This document shows positions 43,615-54,243 of a stretch of DNA of 64,000 bases, piece by piece (the first letter of the stretch is position 1; every line of letters begins with the position of its first letter). The notes below the pieces were generated by a model. It was not told the DNA's origin. It ran no database searches and worked only from the letters and a program-made list of their open reading frames with translations. The position numbers were made by a program, and so were the translations under genes. Origin of the DNA: Xaviernesmea rhizosphaerae (GTDB lineage: Bacteria; Pseudomonadota; Alphaproteobacteria; Rhizobiales; Rhizobiaceae); assembly GCF_001938945.1 (NCBI RefSeq), contig NZ_MKIO01000041.1, forward strand, positions 329,556-393,555, read 5' to 3'.

Positions 43615-45225
43615 CTATAAGGTACTGTCATCGACATTTGCATGACGTTCCAAGGAGATGAAGCGCGTCGGCGCCAGCGACCGAAGAAAGGCCGTGTCGT
43701 GGCTCACGGCGAGAACAGCGCCATCATAGGCGGCCATTGCGGCTTCCAGCGCGGCGATGCCGTCGAGATCGAGGTGGTTGGTCGGCTCGTCCAGGATCAG
43801 GAGCTGCGGCTGCGGCACCGCCTGAAGGACACAGGCGAGGCCCGCCCGCAGGCGCTCGCCGCCACTTAGACGCCCGGCAAGCCGCAGGGCGTCGGCCGCG
43901 CGGAAGCCGAATCGGGCAAGCGCCGCATGGGCGTCGTGCAGGCCGGCCAGCGGACTGAGCCGCAAGAAATTGTCGCGCAGCGTAAGGTCAGGGTCAAGCA
44001 GGCCAGCATGCTGGTCCAACAGGGCGAAGGTCACCGCCACGTCCACCCGGCCGCTTTGCACCTCGCACCGACCAGTGATCAGCCGGAGAAGCGTCGTCTT
44101 TCCGCTGCCGTTCGGCCCCGTGAGAACCACGCGTTCCGGGCCGGTCATGGTCAGCGACAGATCACGGATGATCGGCTGGTCGCCAGTATAGCCGCCCGTC
44201 AGCCCTTCCAGCCGTAGCACGGTTTTGCCGGGCGCAAGGCCTATTGGCGCGATATCCATGCGCAGCGGCTGCAGCACCTCGACCTTCTCGCGTGCAGCGG
44301 CAAGCGTCTCTTCAGCTCCTGCGCGCCGCGCCTCGCGCAACCGCTTGCCCGCCCCGCCCGACGCCTCCGCCCTGTTGCGGGCGGTGTTCATCGCGATTCT
44401 AGGCTGGTCGCCGCGGGCGCGCGCCTTGTGCCCGGCGCTGTCCTTGCGCGCCTTGCGCTCGCTCGCCTGCCGCGCCCGCCGATCAGCCTCGCGGCGGGCC
44501 TCTTCCGCCTCGGCGAGATCGCGCGCCGCGGCCTCGCGTTCCACATCCTTTCGCTCGCGGAATGCGCTGTAGTTCCCACCGTAGCGGGTCACGCCCAAGG
44601 ATGTGAGCTCGACGATGGCGTCCATCTCCTCCAGAAGTTCGCGGTCATGGCTGGCGACGATTGCCCCGCCGCGCCAGCCCCTTAGAAGATCAATCACGGC
44701 CTTTCTTCCGGCACGGTCGAGATTGTTGGTCGGCTCGTCCAGAAGCAGGATGTCGGGTTCGGCAAAGATCGCTGCGGCCAACGCCGCCCGGCTGCGCTGC
44801 CCGCCGGACAGTGCAGCGAGCGGCGTTTCCGGCGGCAGCGAAAGGCCGCACCGTAAGAGCGCGGTCTCGATGCGTGCCGGCAAGGTCCAGTCGGCGACCA
44901 TTAATTCGTCTGTCCGGGCAAGCCCGGCCCCAGCGCGACCCAGCAGGTCGAGCGCTGGCCGCACGCCGAAGAGATCGGCAAGCGCCTCGCCGGCCTGCGC
45001 CATCGCGTCCTGGCGCATTGCAGCAAGCACGCCCGTCACGCGCACTTGGCCGGAAACAGGGGAAACTTCGCCAGAAATCAGCCGCAGCAGCGTGCTTTTG
45101 CCGCTTCCGTTGCGACCGACAATGCCGGTGCGCTCAGGGCCGAAAGCCAGCGTCAGATCGGTGAAAAGCGGGGTGTCATCAGGGGTGGACCAGCAAAGGC
45201 CGGTCAGGGAAATCGAAGCAGGCAT
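43615..45225 (-). CDS. ABC-F family ATPase (ribosome-associated / antibiotic-resistance type)
   Basis: A 536-residue soluble protein with two ABC domains and no membrane part. First domain: Walker A GRNGSGKST, signature LSGGQRSRAAL, Walker B ILLLDEPTNNLD. Second: GPNGSGKTT, LSGGERLRAGL, LILDEPTNHLD. Between them is a long charged linker (about 235-300, rich in Arg, Ala, Glu), as in ABC-F factors that act on the ribosomal exit site. Starts at 45225 (MPASIS) or 45237 (MSCFMP); neither has a good ribosome-binding site, and both overlap a short upstream frame at 45179-45283. It resembles the resistance-linked ABC-F proteins, but the role is unproven. Confidence 0.88.
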   Translation of the reverse strand: MPASISLTGLCWSTPDDTPLFTDLTLAFGPERTGIVGRNGSGKSTLLRLISGEVSPVSGQVRVTGVLAAMRQDAMAQAGEALADLFGVRPALDLLGRAGAGLARTDELMVADWTLPARIETALLRCGLSLPPETPLAALSGGQRSRAALAAAIFAEPDILLLDEPTNNLDRAGRKAVIDLLRGWRGGAIVASHDRELLEEMDAIVELTSLGVTRYGGNYSAFRERKDVEREAAARDLAEAEEARREADRRARQASERKARKDSAGHKARARGDQPRIAMNTARNRAEASGGAGKRLREARRAGAEETLAAAREKVEVLQPLRMDIAPIGLAPGKTVLRLEGLTGGYTGDQPIIRDLSLTMTGPERVVLTGPNGSGKTTLLRLITGRCEVQSGRVDVAVTFALLDQHAGLLDPDLTLRDNFLRLSPLAGLHDAHAALARFGFRAADALRLAGRLSGGERLRAGLACVLQAVPQPQLLILDEPTNHLDLDGIAALEAAMAAYDGAVLAVSHDTAFLRSLAPTRFISLERHANVDDSTL

Positions 45226-45283
45226 GAAACAGGACATCTCGCAGCGGAAACACGGGAGTGATGGCTGAGATGGTCTGGTTCAT
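45179..45283 (-). CDS. Possible leader peptide overlapping the ABC-F start
   Basis: A 34-codon frame (MNQTISAITPVFPLRDVLFH at the start) with AAAGGTG 8-9 nt upstream. It overlaps the first 47 nt of the ABC-F gene in another frame, and the ABC-F start itself lacks a clear ribosome-binding site. Many ABC-F resistance genes are induced when ribosomes stall on such a leader. This is inference from arrangement alone. Confidence 0.4.
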   Translation of the reverse strand: MNQTISAITPVFPLRDVLFHACFDFPDRPLLVHP

Positions 45284-45553
45284 AGTGGTCGCACCTTTTT
45301 TCAGGGGAACAGCTCCAATATAGGCGTGCGGCACGCGCATCTCAAGTGTGCAGCCGGTTCGGAATTCACGCTGCGCGCGACTTGGCTGAAAAAGCACGGG
45401 TACAGGCCTGCCTGTGTCGCCGGCGCGGCTTGCCGGGGCCGCGGCGGGCGGTCATGGTAAGGCGGTTGATGCGCAAGGTAGAGGAGCCCTGCGCTTCGAC
45501 AGGGCTGCGGTTCCGGCCGCCCTTCGCCATGCTCACGAGAGGACTTCAATCCC
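45284..45553. other. Divergent intergenic region
   Basis: About 270 nt between the ABC-F leader and the Dabb gene. A T-run (45295-45301 on the plus strand) lies just before the leader frame. No defined promoter could be placed. Confidence 0.3.
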
Positions 45554-45871
45554 ATGATCCGCCATTGCGTTTTCATCCGCTATTCCGCCTCCGTCGCTGC
45601 GGAGGAAAAGGCCGCGATCCTGGCGGGGATCGAGGGGCTTAAAGCACATGTGGACGGCATGCTGACCGTGCAAAGCGGGCCGAATGTCAGCCCAGAGACC
45701 GGGATGGACAAGGGCTATTCCGAAGGCTTCATCATCGATTTTGCCGATGCGGCGGCGCGTGACCGCTATCTGGTCCATCCGCTGCATCAGGCGCTTGGCG
45801 CGCGCATCGTCGCGGCGGCGACGGGCGGGGTCGAGGGCGTGTTCGTCTATGATCTCGAGATCGCGGGATGA
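45554..45871 (+). CDS. Dabb (stress-responsive alpha/beta-barrel) family protein
   Basis: A 105-residue dimeric ferredoxin-fold protein: MIRHCVFIRYSASVAAEEKA, GIEGLKAHVDGMLTVQSGPN and HPLHQALGARIV are the Dabb pattern. Members have no single function (some act in cyclisation or stress). It overlaps the glycerate kinase gene by four bases (ATGA), so the two are translated together. Confidence 0.85.
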   Translation: MIRHCVFIRYSASVAAEEKAAILAGIEGLKAHVDGMLTVQSGPNVSPETGMDKGYSEGFIIDFADAAARDRYLVHPLHQALGARIVAAATGGVEGVFVYDLEIAG

Positions 45872-47130
45872 TCGAGGCCCCGCGCGCGCTGCTCACCACG
45901 CTGTTTCAGGCGGCCGTTGCGGCGGCCGATCCTTACGATGCGATCCGCCGGCATCTGCCCGCGCGGCCGAAGGGGCGAACGGTGCTGGTGGCAGCCGGCA
46001 AGGCCGCGAGCCAGATGGCGGCCGCCTTCGAGCGCGCCTGGGACGGGCCGCTGTCGGGCCTGGCGGTCGCCCGCCATGGTCCCGTGGCCGCCTGCCGCCA
46101 GACCCGCATTCTCCAGGCCGCTCATCCCGTGCCCGATCGCTCCGGCCTTCTGGCGGCCGCCGCGCTGATGAACCACGTGCAGGGGCTGACGGAGGACGAT
46201 CTGGTGGTGGCACTGATTTCGGGCGGCGGCTCCGCCCTGCTGCCCGCCCCGCCGATCGGCTTCACCCTTGCCGACGAGATCGCGCTGAACAAGGCGCTTC
46301 TGGCATCCGGCGCGCCGATCTCGGCGATGAACCGGGTGCGAAAGCATTTCTCGCGCATCAAGGGCGGGCGGCTTGCCGCGCTTGCCGCGCCCGCGCGCGT
46401 CGTCACCCTGGTGGTTTCCGACGTGCCGGGCGACAATCCCGCCTTCGTCGCCTCCGGCCCCACCGTGCCGGACGAGACCACGGCGCGCGATGCGCTGGAT
46501 GTGATCGAGGCCTATCGCCTGCCGCTCTCGGCCGCCGTCATCGAGGCGATCCGCATGGCAGAGGCGCCGAAACCCGACGATGCCGCCTTTGCCCGCAACA
46601 GGGTGGAGGTGATCGCGTCGGCCCGCGTGTCGCTCTCGGCAGCGGCGCATGCCGCGCGCCGGGCCGGGGTGACGCCGCTGATCCTTTCCGACGCGATCGA
46701 GGGCGAGGCGCGCGAAGTCGGCCGGGTGCATGCCGCGCTCGCCCGCGAATTCGCCGAGCAGGGCACCGGCCCGGCCCAGCCGGCCGTTCTTCTCTCCGGC
46801 GGAGAGACCACCGTCACCCTCGGCAGCGATGGCGAGGGCCGGGGCGGACGCAACGCCGAATTCCTGCTGGCGGCGGCCATCGATCTCGACCGGGTCGAGC
46901 GCATCGTCGCGCTGGCGGCCGACACCGATGGCATCGACGGCTCGGAAACCAATGCCGGCGCCTTCTGCGATGGCGGCACGGCGGGCCGCATCCGTGCAGC
47001 CGGTGGCGATCCCTCGGCGCTGCTCTCGCGCCACGATGCATGGTCGGCCTTCTCTCTGTCGCAAGACCTGTTCGTCTCCGGCCCGACCGGCACCAATGTC
47101 AATGATTTCAGGGCCTTCCTGATCGGTTGA
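45868..47130 (+). CDS. Glycerate 2-kinase (MOFRL/DUF4147 family, TtuD/GckA-like)
   Basis: A 420-residue kinase that should turn D-glycerate into 2-phosphoglycerate. The N-terminal DUF4147 part has VLVAAGKAASQMAAAFE, ALISGGGSALLPAPP and NRVRKHFSRIKGGRLA; the C-terminal MOFRL part has LLSGGETTVTLGSDGEGRGGRNAEFLLA, the family hallmark, and LAADTDGIDG. It would handle glycerate formed from glyoxylate, tartrate or glycolate, including glycolate released by the RuBisCO-like enzyme at 26.6 kb; that link is conjecture. It is coupled to the Dabb gene. Confidence 0.9.
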   Translation: MIEAPRALLTTLFQAAVAAADPYDAIRRHLPARPKGRTVLVAAGKAASQMAAAFERAWDGPLSGLAVARHGPVAACRQTRILQAAHPVPDRSGLLAAAALMNHVQGLTEDDLVVALISGGGSALLPAPPIGFTLADEIALNKALLASGAPISAMNRVRKHFSRIKGGRLAALAAPARVVTLVVSDVPGDNPAFVASGPTVPDETTARDALDVIEAYRLPLSAAVIEAIRMAEAPKPDDAAFARNRVEVIASARVSLSAAAHAARRAGVTPLILSDAIEGEAREVGRVHAALAREFAEQGTGPAQPAVLLSGGETTVTLGSDGEGRGGRNAEFLLAAAIDLDRVERIVALAADTDGIDGSETNAGAFCDGGTAGRIRAAGGDPSALLSRHDAWSAFSLSQDLFVSGPTGTNVNDFRAFLIG

Positions 47131-47180
47131 GCCGGTGTCGGTGGTGGCCGCGGCTTTCCTCCTGTGATCGCCCGGCGGGC

Positions 47181-47429
47181 TCATCCCAGCAGCGGATCGC
47201 GGCTCTTCCAGGCGCGGTAGGGCGCCAGAAGCTGGCCGGGATAGCGCCGCTCCACCTCCTCCTCCACCAGGGCGATGCGCGCCAGCGTTTCGGCCTGTGG
47301 GGACCCGTCACCCTCCACGCCGCTGCCCTTTTCGCTCTCGCGCTCCAGCCGGGAAAGGGCGGTGAAAAGCTCATCCTCGGTCATGGGGGAGAGGGCGGCG
47401 GCGAAAGCGTCGATCGGCTGGTCGGTCAT
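47181..47429 (-). CDS. Small conserved hypothetical protein
   Basis: An 82-residue acidic protein (MTDQPIDAFAAALSPMTEDE), mostly helical, with ARIALVEEEVERRYPGQLLA and a C-terminal YRAWKSRDPLL. I know of no function. The start at 47429 is preferred over 47477 because GGACACGCGTGC follows the upstream extension without family likeness. It is tail to tail with the glycerate kinase gene. Confidence 0.55.
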   Translation of the reverse strand: MTDQPIDAFAAALSPMTEDELFTALSRLERESEKGSGVEGDGSPQAETLARIALVEEEVERRYPGQLLAPYRAWKSRDPLLG

Positions 47430-47796
47430 GCACGCGTGTCCTTGCAAAGGCTGTCTGAAGCGGGGTGCCCGATTCAACCCTCAGGCAGGGCAAAAGGTTC
47501 GCTGCGTGATCGTCTCGCCTCAAGGCACATCGGCTGAAAGATACGCTGGGGACGCAAGCTTTGACGGTCGCCGCCATTTTCTGCACGCCGGAACGCCTTT
47601 CTCCTTGCCCTCGACGCGCCAATCTTGAAAAAGAACCGCGCGCGGCTGCCGCTCAAGCACGGCCGCGCCCATCCGCCACCCGATGTCCGAACAGCGCTTT
47701 CGCCGCCTTCCGCTCTGAGAATTTTGATTTAGCTCATCATTCCCGTTTAAGACCGGGCAGGTCTCACATCCCGATCACGATCCAGGGCAGGATGCC
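47430..47796. other. Intergenic region upstream of the ClC gene
   Basis: About 370 nt without a gene. An AT-richer stretch at 47715-47750 (AGAATTTTGATTTAGCTCATC) is the most probable promoter area for the ClC gene. Confidence 0.35.
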
Positions 47797-49197
47797 ATGC
47801 CGCCGCTCCACCGCAAGTCGAAAATCCTGCGCCGGTCGCGCATTCTCTGGGCCTCGCCGGCGCTCTGGCGGCCGCGGCTGGTGTTCTGGTGCGGGGCGCT
47901 GGCGATCGGCCTGGTCAGCGTCGCCTTTGCCAAGCTCGCCGATCTCGCCCAGCATCTCTTCGGCCGGATCACCGCCGCGGGGCCGCATGGTGACCTCGTG
48001 CCGCTCCTTCTCACGCCGGCAGGCTTCGCGCTCTCGGCCTATCTCGCTTTGCGCTTCTTTCCCAATTCGCAGGGCAGCGGCATTCCCCAGGCCATTGCCG
48101 CCCGGCATCTGCACGAGGATCGCGACCGGCAGCGACTCCTGTCGCTGAAGGTCGCCTTCGGCAAGGTGATGCTGACGCTGCTCGGCCTGTTCAGCGGCGC
48201 CTCGATCGGGCGCGAGGGGCCGACGGTGCAGGTCGGCGCGTCGATCATGCTGGCGGTCGCCCGCTTTGGTGGCATGGCCCAGGCGCGCGGGCTGATCCTG
48301 GCCGGCTCCGCCGCCGGCATCGCCGCCGCCTTCAACACGCCGCTCGCCGGCATCGTCTTCGCCATCGAGGAGATGGGCCGCGCCTACGAGGCGCGCTCAA
48401 ACGGGCTGGTGCTCACCGCCGTCATTCTCTCCGGCCTCGCCGCGCTGGGGCTTTCGGGCACCTATACCTATTTCGGTCTGGCCTCGATCGGCCCCGCTTC
48501 GGCGCGTGAATGGCTGCTGGTGGTGGTCTGCGGCGTCGCCGGCGGCGCGCTCGGCGCAGGCTTCAGCGGTTTCGCCCTGTCGCTCGGCCGGCGCATCCGC
48601 CGCTGGATGCAGCCGCTGCCATTGCGGCGCAGCGTGCTGCTGGCGGCCGGCTGCGGCCTGGCCGTGGCGCTGATCGGCCTGGCGTCCGGCGGCGCCACCT
48701 TCGGCACCGGCTATGAACAGGCCCGTGGCGCCATCGAGGGCCAAGCGCTTCCGCCCTTCTTCTTCCTGGAAAAGCTGCTGGCGAGCTTCCTGTCGATGAT
48801 ATCGGGCATTCCCGGCGGCATCTTCGCGCCCTCGCTGGCCGTCGGCGCCGGTCTCGGCTCCAGCCTCGGCCTGGCGCTGGGCACCAGCATCACGCTGGCC
48901 GCAACGCTCGGCATGGCCGGCTATTTCGCCGGCGTGGTTCAGGCGCCGATGACGGCCTTCGTCATCATCCTGGAAATGACCGGCAATCATGACGGCGTCA
49001 TCGCCATCATGGGCGCGTCCATGCTCGGCTATCTGACCTCGCGCCTCCTGCAGAGCGAGCCGCTCTATCACGGCCTCTCCCGCAGCTTCCTCGCCGCAGC
49101 CATGCGCCAGAGCCGCGCCGAGGAGCAGGAAGCACGGCCGGACACGGCGGAAACGGGCGCGGAAGATCCGCGCCCGGTGAAGAAGAGCGACGCTTGA
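47797..49197 (+). CDS. ClC-family chloride channel/transporter
   Basis: A 466-residue inner-membrane protein with the four anion-selectivity motifs: GSGIPQ (93-98), GREGP (138-142, with the gating Glu140), GIPGGIFAPSLA (about 348-359) and a tyrosine-containing helix near 380 (GMAGYFAGVVQAPMTAF). Probably a Cl-/H+ exchanger for acid or ionic stress. No cytoplasmic CBS domains; the C-terminal 30 residues are charged and disordered. An 11-bp hairpin follows the stop. Confidence 0.93.
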   Translation: MPPLHRKSKILRRSRILWASPALWRPRLVFWCGALAIGLVSVAFAKLADLAQHLFGRITAAGPHGDLVPLLLTPAGFALSAYLALRFFPNSQGSGIPQAIAARHLHEDRDRQRLLSLKVAFGKVMLTLLGLFSGASIGREGPTVQVGASIMLAVARFGGMAQARGLILAGSAAGIAAAFNTPLAGIVFAIEEMGRAYEARSNGLVLTAVILSGLAALGLSGTYTYFGLASIGPASAREWLLVVVCGVAGGALGAGFSGFALSLGRRIRRWMQPLPLRRSVLLAAGCGLAVALIGLASGGATFGTGYEQARGAIEGQALPPFFFLEKLLASFLSMISGIPGGIFAPSLAVGAGLGSSLGLALGTSITLAATLGMAGYFAGVVQAPMTAFVIILEMTGNHDGVIAIMGASMLGYLTSRLLQSEPLYHGLSRSFLAAAMRQSRAEEQEARPDTAETGAEDPRPVKKSDA

Positions 49198-49241
49198 GAC
49201 GCGCTACCCGATCCGCTTGAAACAGATCGACGCGTCTCAAG
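49193..49241 (+). terminator. Stem-loop at the end of the ClC gene
   Basis: Perfect 11-bp arms CTTGAGACGCG and CGCGTCTCAAG with a 27-nt loop, followed by CCTTTTGTTTG. The stop codon lies in the first arm. Likely a factor-independent terminator, though the T-run is interrupted. Confidence 0.6.
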
Positions 49242-49304
49242 CCTTTTGTTTGCAGCATGCTCCCATCGATCTTCGTTTTCACTCGGATCAGATGATGCGT
49301 TAGC

Positions 49305-49350
49305 GCATCGGATTTGTCCGAAAACCGGTTCCTACTTTTCGGTCCGATGC
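49305..49350. repeat. 46-bp palindromic intergenic repeat
   Basis: GCATCGGATTTGTCCGAAAA...CTTTTCGGTCCGATGC, a near palindrome. Near-identical copies: 61977-62022 (same orientation) and 5849-5894 (opposite). Related partial copies: about 2935-2962 and 37771-37810, and a sister palindrome at 61924-61960. It always lies between genes or at gene ends. Confidence 0.85.
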
Positions 49351-49351
49351 T

Positions 49352-49666
49352 TTAGCGCACCGTGACCACCTGACGGATCGTGCCATTACCGAGCGAGATC
49401 AGCAGGAAGCTGCGGTCGGCGCGCACCCAGCGCGTGCCGCGCGGCGGGGCCGAAAGGCGGTAACGGCGATAGTCGCGCACATCGGCCAGATGGCGGCGCT
49501 CGGCTGGCGACAGGCGATGGCCGCGCTTCCACCCGTGCTTGACGACGACCACCTTCTTTTCAACGCGGTCGAACCGGCGGTGATCCTGCGCGGCGGCCTG
49601 GGTCGCGGGCACAAGCGTGCCGGCCAGAAGGACCGACGACAGGGCGGCGATAACGAGCTTTTTCAT
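49352..49666 (-). CDS. RcnB-family periplasmic protein
   Basis: A 104-residue secreted protein. Residues 1-27 (MKKLVIAALSSVLLAGTLVP... ATQAAAQD) are a signal peptide; the mature part is basic (HGWKRGHRLSPAERRH) and ends RWVRADRSFLLISLGNGTIRQVV, the RcnB ending. RcnB in E. coli is a periplasmic nickel/cobalt homeostasis protein; many rhizobial paralogues have no proven role. Confidence 0.85.
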   Translation of the reverse strand: MKKLVIAALSSVLLAGTLVPATQAAAQDHRRFDRVEKKVVVVKHGWKRGHRLSPAERRHLADVRDYRRYRLSAPPRGTRWVRADRSFLLISLGNGTIRQVVTVR

Positions 49667-49965
49667 GGAAACCTCCGTTGTTGACGCCTTACCGATATCG
49701 CCCGAAAGATGAATGGAAACTGAAACAAATGTTACAATTTCCTCATGAAATCAGCGTGTTAGAATATTCTATTTCAGTTCCGCTGCAGCTTCCACCGGCA
49801 GTTTTCCGGGCGCGCGGCCCCAGCCAGCAGCAGGGAAAGACACGATTTTCAGCTTGACGAACGTCGCCGGACCAATATATTTTAAACTTAAACTATCTGG
49901 CCGGAGCGGCGGGCCGCCAGGGATGAGGGCCCCGCTTCACGATCGATCACAAGGAAGGGAAGCAT
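49667..49965. other. Promoter region of the aromatic acyl-CoA cluster
   Basis: About 300 nt between divergent genes. A locally AT-rich segment at 49875-49900 (ATATATTTTAAACTTAAACT) contains a near-palindrome TTTAAACTTAAA of the kind bound by MarR-type regulators; it precedes the monooxygenase gene by about 70 nt. Regulator identity is unknown. Confidence 0.4.
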
Positions 49966-52281
<2,316 letters not shown>

Positions 52282-52288
52282 GGCGCGG

Positions 52289-53077
52289 ATGCTGACGGCC
52301 TCCCCTCTTGATGGCAGGCACGCGCTCGTCACCGGCGCCGGCAGCGGCATCGGCGCGGCGATCGCCCGCACGCTGGCCTCCGCCGGCGCCAGGGTGACGC
52401 TGGCCGGCCGGCAGCGCGAGCCGCTCGACGCGCTGGCCGAAGAGATCGGCGAAGCGAGCTTCGTGGCCGACGGGTTCGACGTGACCGACGCGGCAGCGAT
52501 CGCCCGCGGTCTGGATGCGGCCCGCGCCGCCTTCGGCCCGGTATCGATCCTCGTCAACAATGCGGGGCAGGCGCCGAGCGCGCCCTTCGAGAAAACGAGC
52601 GCCGAGATGTGGAACCATGTGATCGGCGTGGACCTCACGGGCGTCTTCCAGGTCACCCAGGCCGCGCTTCCGGCGTTGAAGGCCCATGGCGAGGGCGCGC
52701 GCATCATCAACATCGCCTCCACCGCCGGGTTGACGGGCTATGCCTATGTCTCCGCCTATTGCGCCGCCAAGCATGGCGTCATCGGCCTGACACGAGCGCT
52801 GGCCCTTGAACTGGCGAAGAAGGGGGTGACGGTCAATGCCGTCTGTCCGGGCTTCACCGACACCCCGATCATCCGGCGCTCCATCGCCACCATCGTGGAG
52901 AAGACAGGCCGCAGCGCCGAGGAGGCGCTGGCCGAATTTACCAGATCCAACCCGCAGGGCCGCCTGGTGCAGCCGCAGGAAGTGGCCGACACGGTGCTCT
53001 GGCTCGCCTCACCGGGGGCGGGCTCCGTCACCGGACAGGCGATCGCGGTCGCCGGCGGCGAGATCATGGCGGGCTGA
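52289..53077 (+). CDS. SDR-family oxidoreductase (3-hydroxyacyl-CoA dehydrogenase-like)
   Basis: A 262-residue short-chain dehydrogenase with TGAGSGIG (15-22), NNAGQAP, the catalytic Ser in NIASTAGLTG and Tyr-Lys in SAYCAAKHG. The VCPGFTDTPII region resembles 3-hydroxybutyryl-CoA and 3-hydroxyacyl-CoA dehydrogenases. It lies 7 nt after the fused monooxygenase gene, so it probably acts on the product of that enzyme, such as an alicyclic hydroxy- or keto-acyl-CoA. Confidence 0.85.
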   Translation: MLTASPLDGRHALVTGAGSGIGAAIARTLASAGARVTLAGRQREPLDALAEEIGEASFVADGFDVTDAAAIARGLDAARAAFGPVSILVNNAGQAPSAPFEKTSAEMWNHVIGVDLTGVFQVTQAALPALKAHGEGARIINIASTAGLTGYAYVSAYCAAKHGVIGLTRALALELAKKGVTVNAVCPGFTDTPIIRRSIATIVEKTGRSAEEALAEFTRSNPQGRLVQPQEVADTVLWLASPGAGSVTGQAIAVAGGEIMAG

Positions 53078-53411
53078 GGCGGGGATGATGGAAACAGTCT
53101 CGAAACTCACGGGCGGCGGCCGACCTCATCTGCCTGCCGGCATTTTTTCCCAAAGGGAAGAAGTGATGGTGTGGCTGGCGTCCTGCGGCGCTTCTTCGTC
53201 ATCCCCGGGCCTGACCCGAGGATCCGCGCGGCACACGCAGAGTCTGCGGCTGCGGATACTCGGGTCAAGCCCGAGCATGACGGGTGCGGGGTTGGGCCTC
53301 CTCTCCCCCACGGGGAGAGGGCAGGTTGAGCGGGCTTTCGCGCGGCCCACGGCACGTCTGACGCCCACCGAATTCAATCAGAGAACAGAAGAAGACATGG
53401 GAGCCTAGACG
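53078..53411. other. Intergenic region with inverted REP-like units
   Basis: About 330 nt splitting the cluster into two same-strand parts. It holds a diverged relative of the 21.2-kb inverted-repeat arm (53112-53162), an inverted pair of REP-like units (about 53199-53235 and 53252-53284) and a CTCTCCCC/GGGGAGAG stem at 53301-53319. No gene. Confidence 0.55.
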
Positions 53412-53831
53412 ATGCCCTTCACCATTTCCAAGCCAATGCGCTTCGGCGATTGCGACATGACCGGGATCGCCTATCACCCGGCCTATCTCTCCATGCTGGT
53501 GGACGTCAACGAGGCGATGTTCGCCTCCTTCGGCGTCACCTGGAAGGAGATCATGTTCGAGCGCAAGCTCGGCCTGCCGACCGTGACGCTGAACCTCGAA
53601 TTCAAGAAGCCGGCCGTCTATGGCGACGTGCTCGACTTCGCCGTGCATGTGCGCGCCATCGGCCGCGCCTCGCTGGATCTCGAAACCATCGTCACCGTCG
53701 CTGGCGACGTCATCTGGACCGTGCGCCAGCGCATCGTCATGACCTCGCTTGCCGATCACAAATCCCATCCCTGGCCTGACGACGTGCGCGCAGGTCTGAC
53801 CCGCTATCTGGAGCCTTCCCATGATGCATGA
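53412..53831 (+). CDS. Hotdog-fold acyl-CoA thioesterase (4-hydroxybenzoyl-CoA thioesterase-like)
   Basis: A 139-residue protein with the N-terminal signature RFGDCDMTGIAYHPAYLSM (10-28), including the acidic residue and GIxYHPxY block of the 4-hydroxybenzoyl-CoA thioesterase group, and NLEFKKPAVYGDVLDFAVHV. It should release an aromatic acid from its CoA ester, fitting the acyl-CoA hydroxylase upstream. Its end overlaps the RidA-family gene by 11 nt, so the two are coupled. Confidence 0.85.
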   Translation: MPFTISKPMRFGDCDMTGIAYHPAYLSMLVDVNEAMFASFGVTWKEIMFERKLGLPTVTLNLEFKKPAVYGDVLDFAVHVRAIGRASLDLETIVTVAGDVIWTVRQRIVMTSLADHKSHPWPDDVRAGLTRYLEPSHDA

Positions 53832-54219
53832 AATCATCCAGCCCGACGGCTGGGCCAAGCCCATCGGCTATTCCAACGGTATCAGCGCGCGCGGCCGCAT
53901 CGTGCAGGTCGGCGGGCAGATCGGCTGGGACGCGCATTGCCAGTTCCACTCCGACGATTTCGTCGACCAGGTGCGCCAGACGCTCATCAACATCGTCAGC
54001 GTGCTCGAGGCGGCGGAGGCCAGGCCCGAACATCTGATCCAGATGACCTGGTACTTCACCGACCGCGTTGCCTACAAATCGCGGATGAAGGAGATCGGCG
54101 CTGTCTATCGCGAGATCATAGGCCGGCATTTCCCGCCCATGGCCGCCGTGCAGGTGGTGGCGCTGATGGAAGACCGCGCAAAGATCGAGATCCAGGCGCT
54201 GGCCGTCGTTCCCGATTAA
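53821..54219 (+). CDS. RidA-family protein lacking the catalytic arginine
   Basis: A 132-residue member of the RidA/YjgF/UK114 family: NGISARGRIVQVGGQIGWD, a central helix VRQTLINIVSVLEAAEARPEHLIQ and the end AKIEIQALAVVPD. In RidA proper, an Arg in the PARxxVEV motif holds the imine substrate; here the motif reads FPPMAAVQVVAL, so that Arg is a Met. The protein therefore belongs to a subgroup that may not be an enamine deaminase of the classic kind. Some family members are 2-aminomuconate deaminases in aromatic pathways. It overlaps the thioesterase gene by 11 nt. Confidence 0.85.
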   Translation: MMHEIIQPDGWAKPIGYSNGISARGRIVQVGGQIGWDAHCQFHSDDFVDQVRQTLINIVSVLEAAEARPEHLIQMTWYFTDRVAYKSRMKEIGAVYREIIGRHFPPMAAVQVVALMEDRAKIEIQALAVVPD

Positions 54220-54243
54220 AAATAAAGTCGAGGAGGAAACATC

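Noticed and set aside
45684..47105. 473-codon plus-strand frame overlapping the glycerate kinase gene
   Set aside because: Arg-rich shadow in another frame of the clear MOFRL-family kinase gene.
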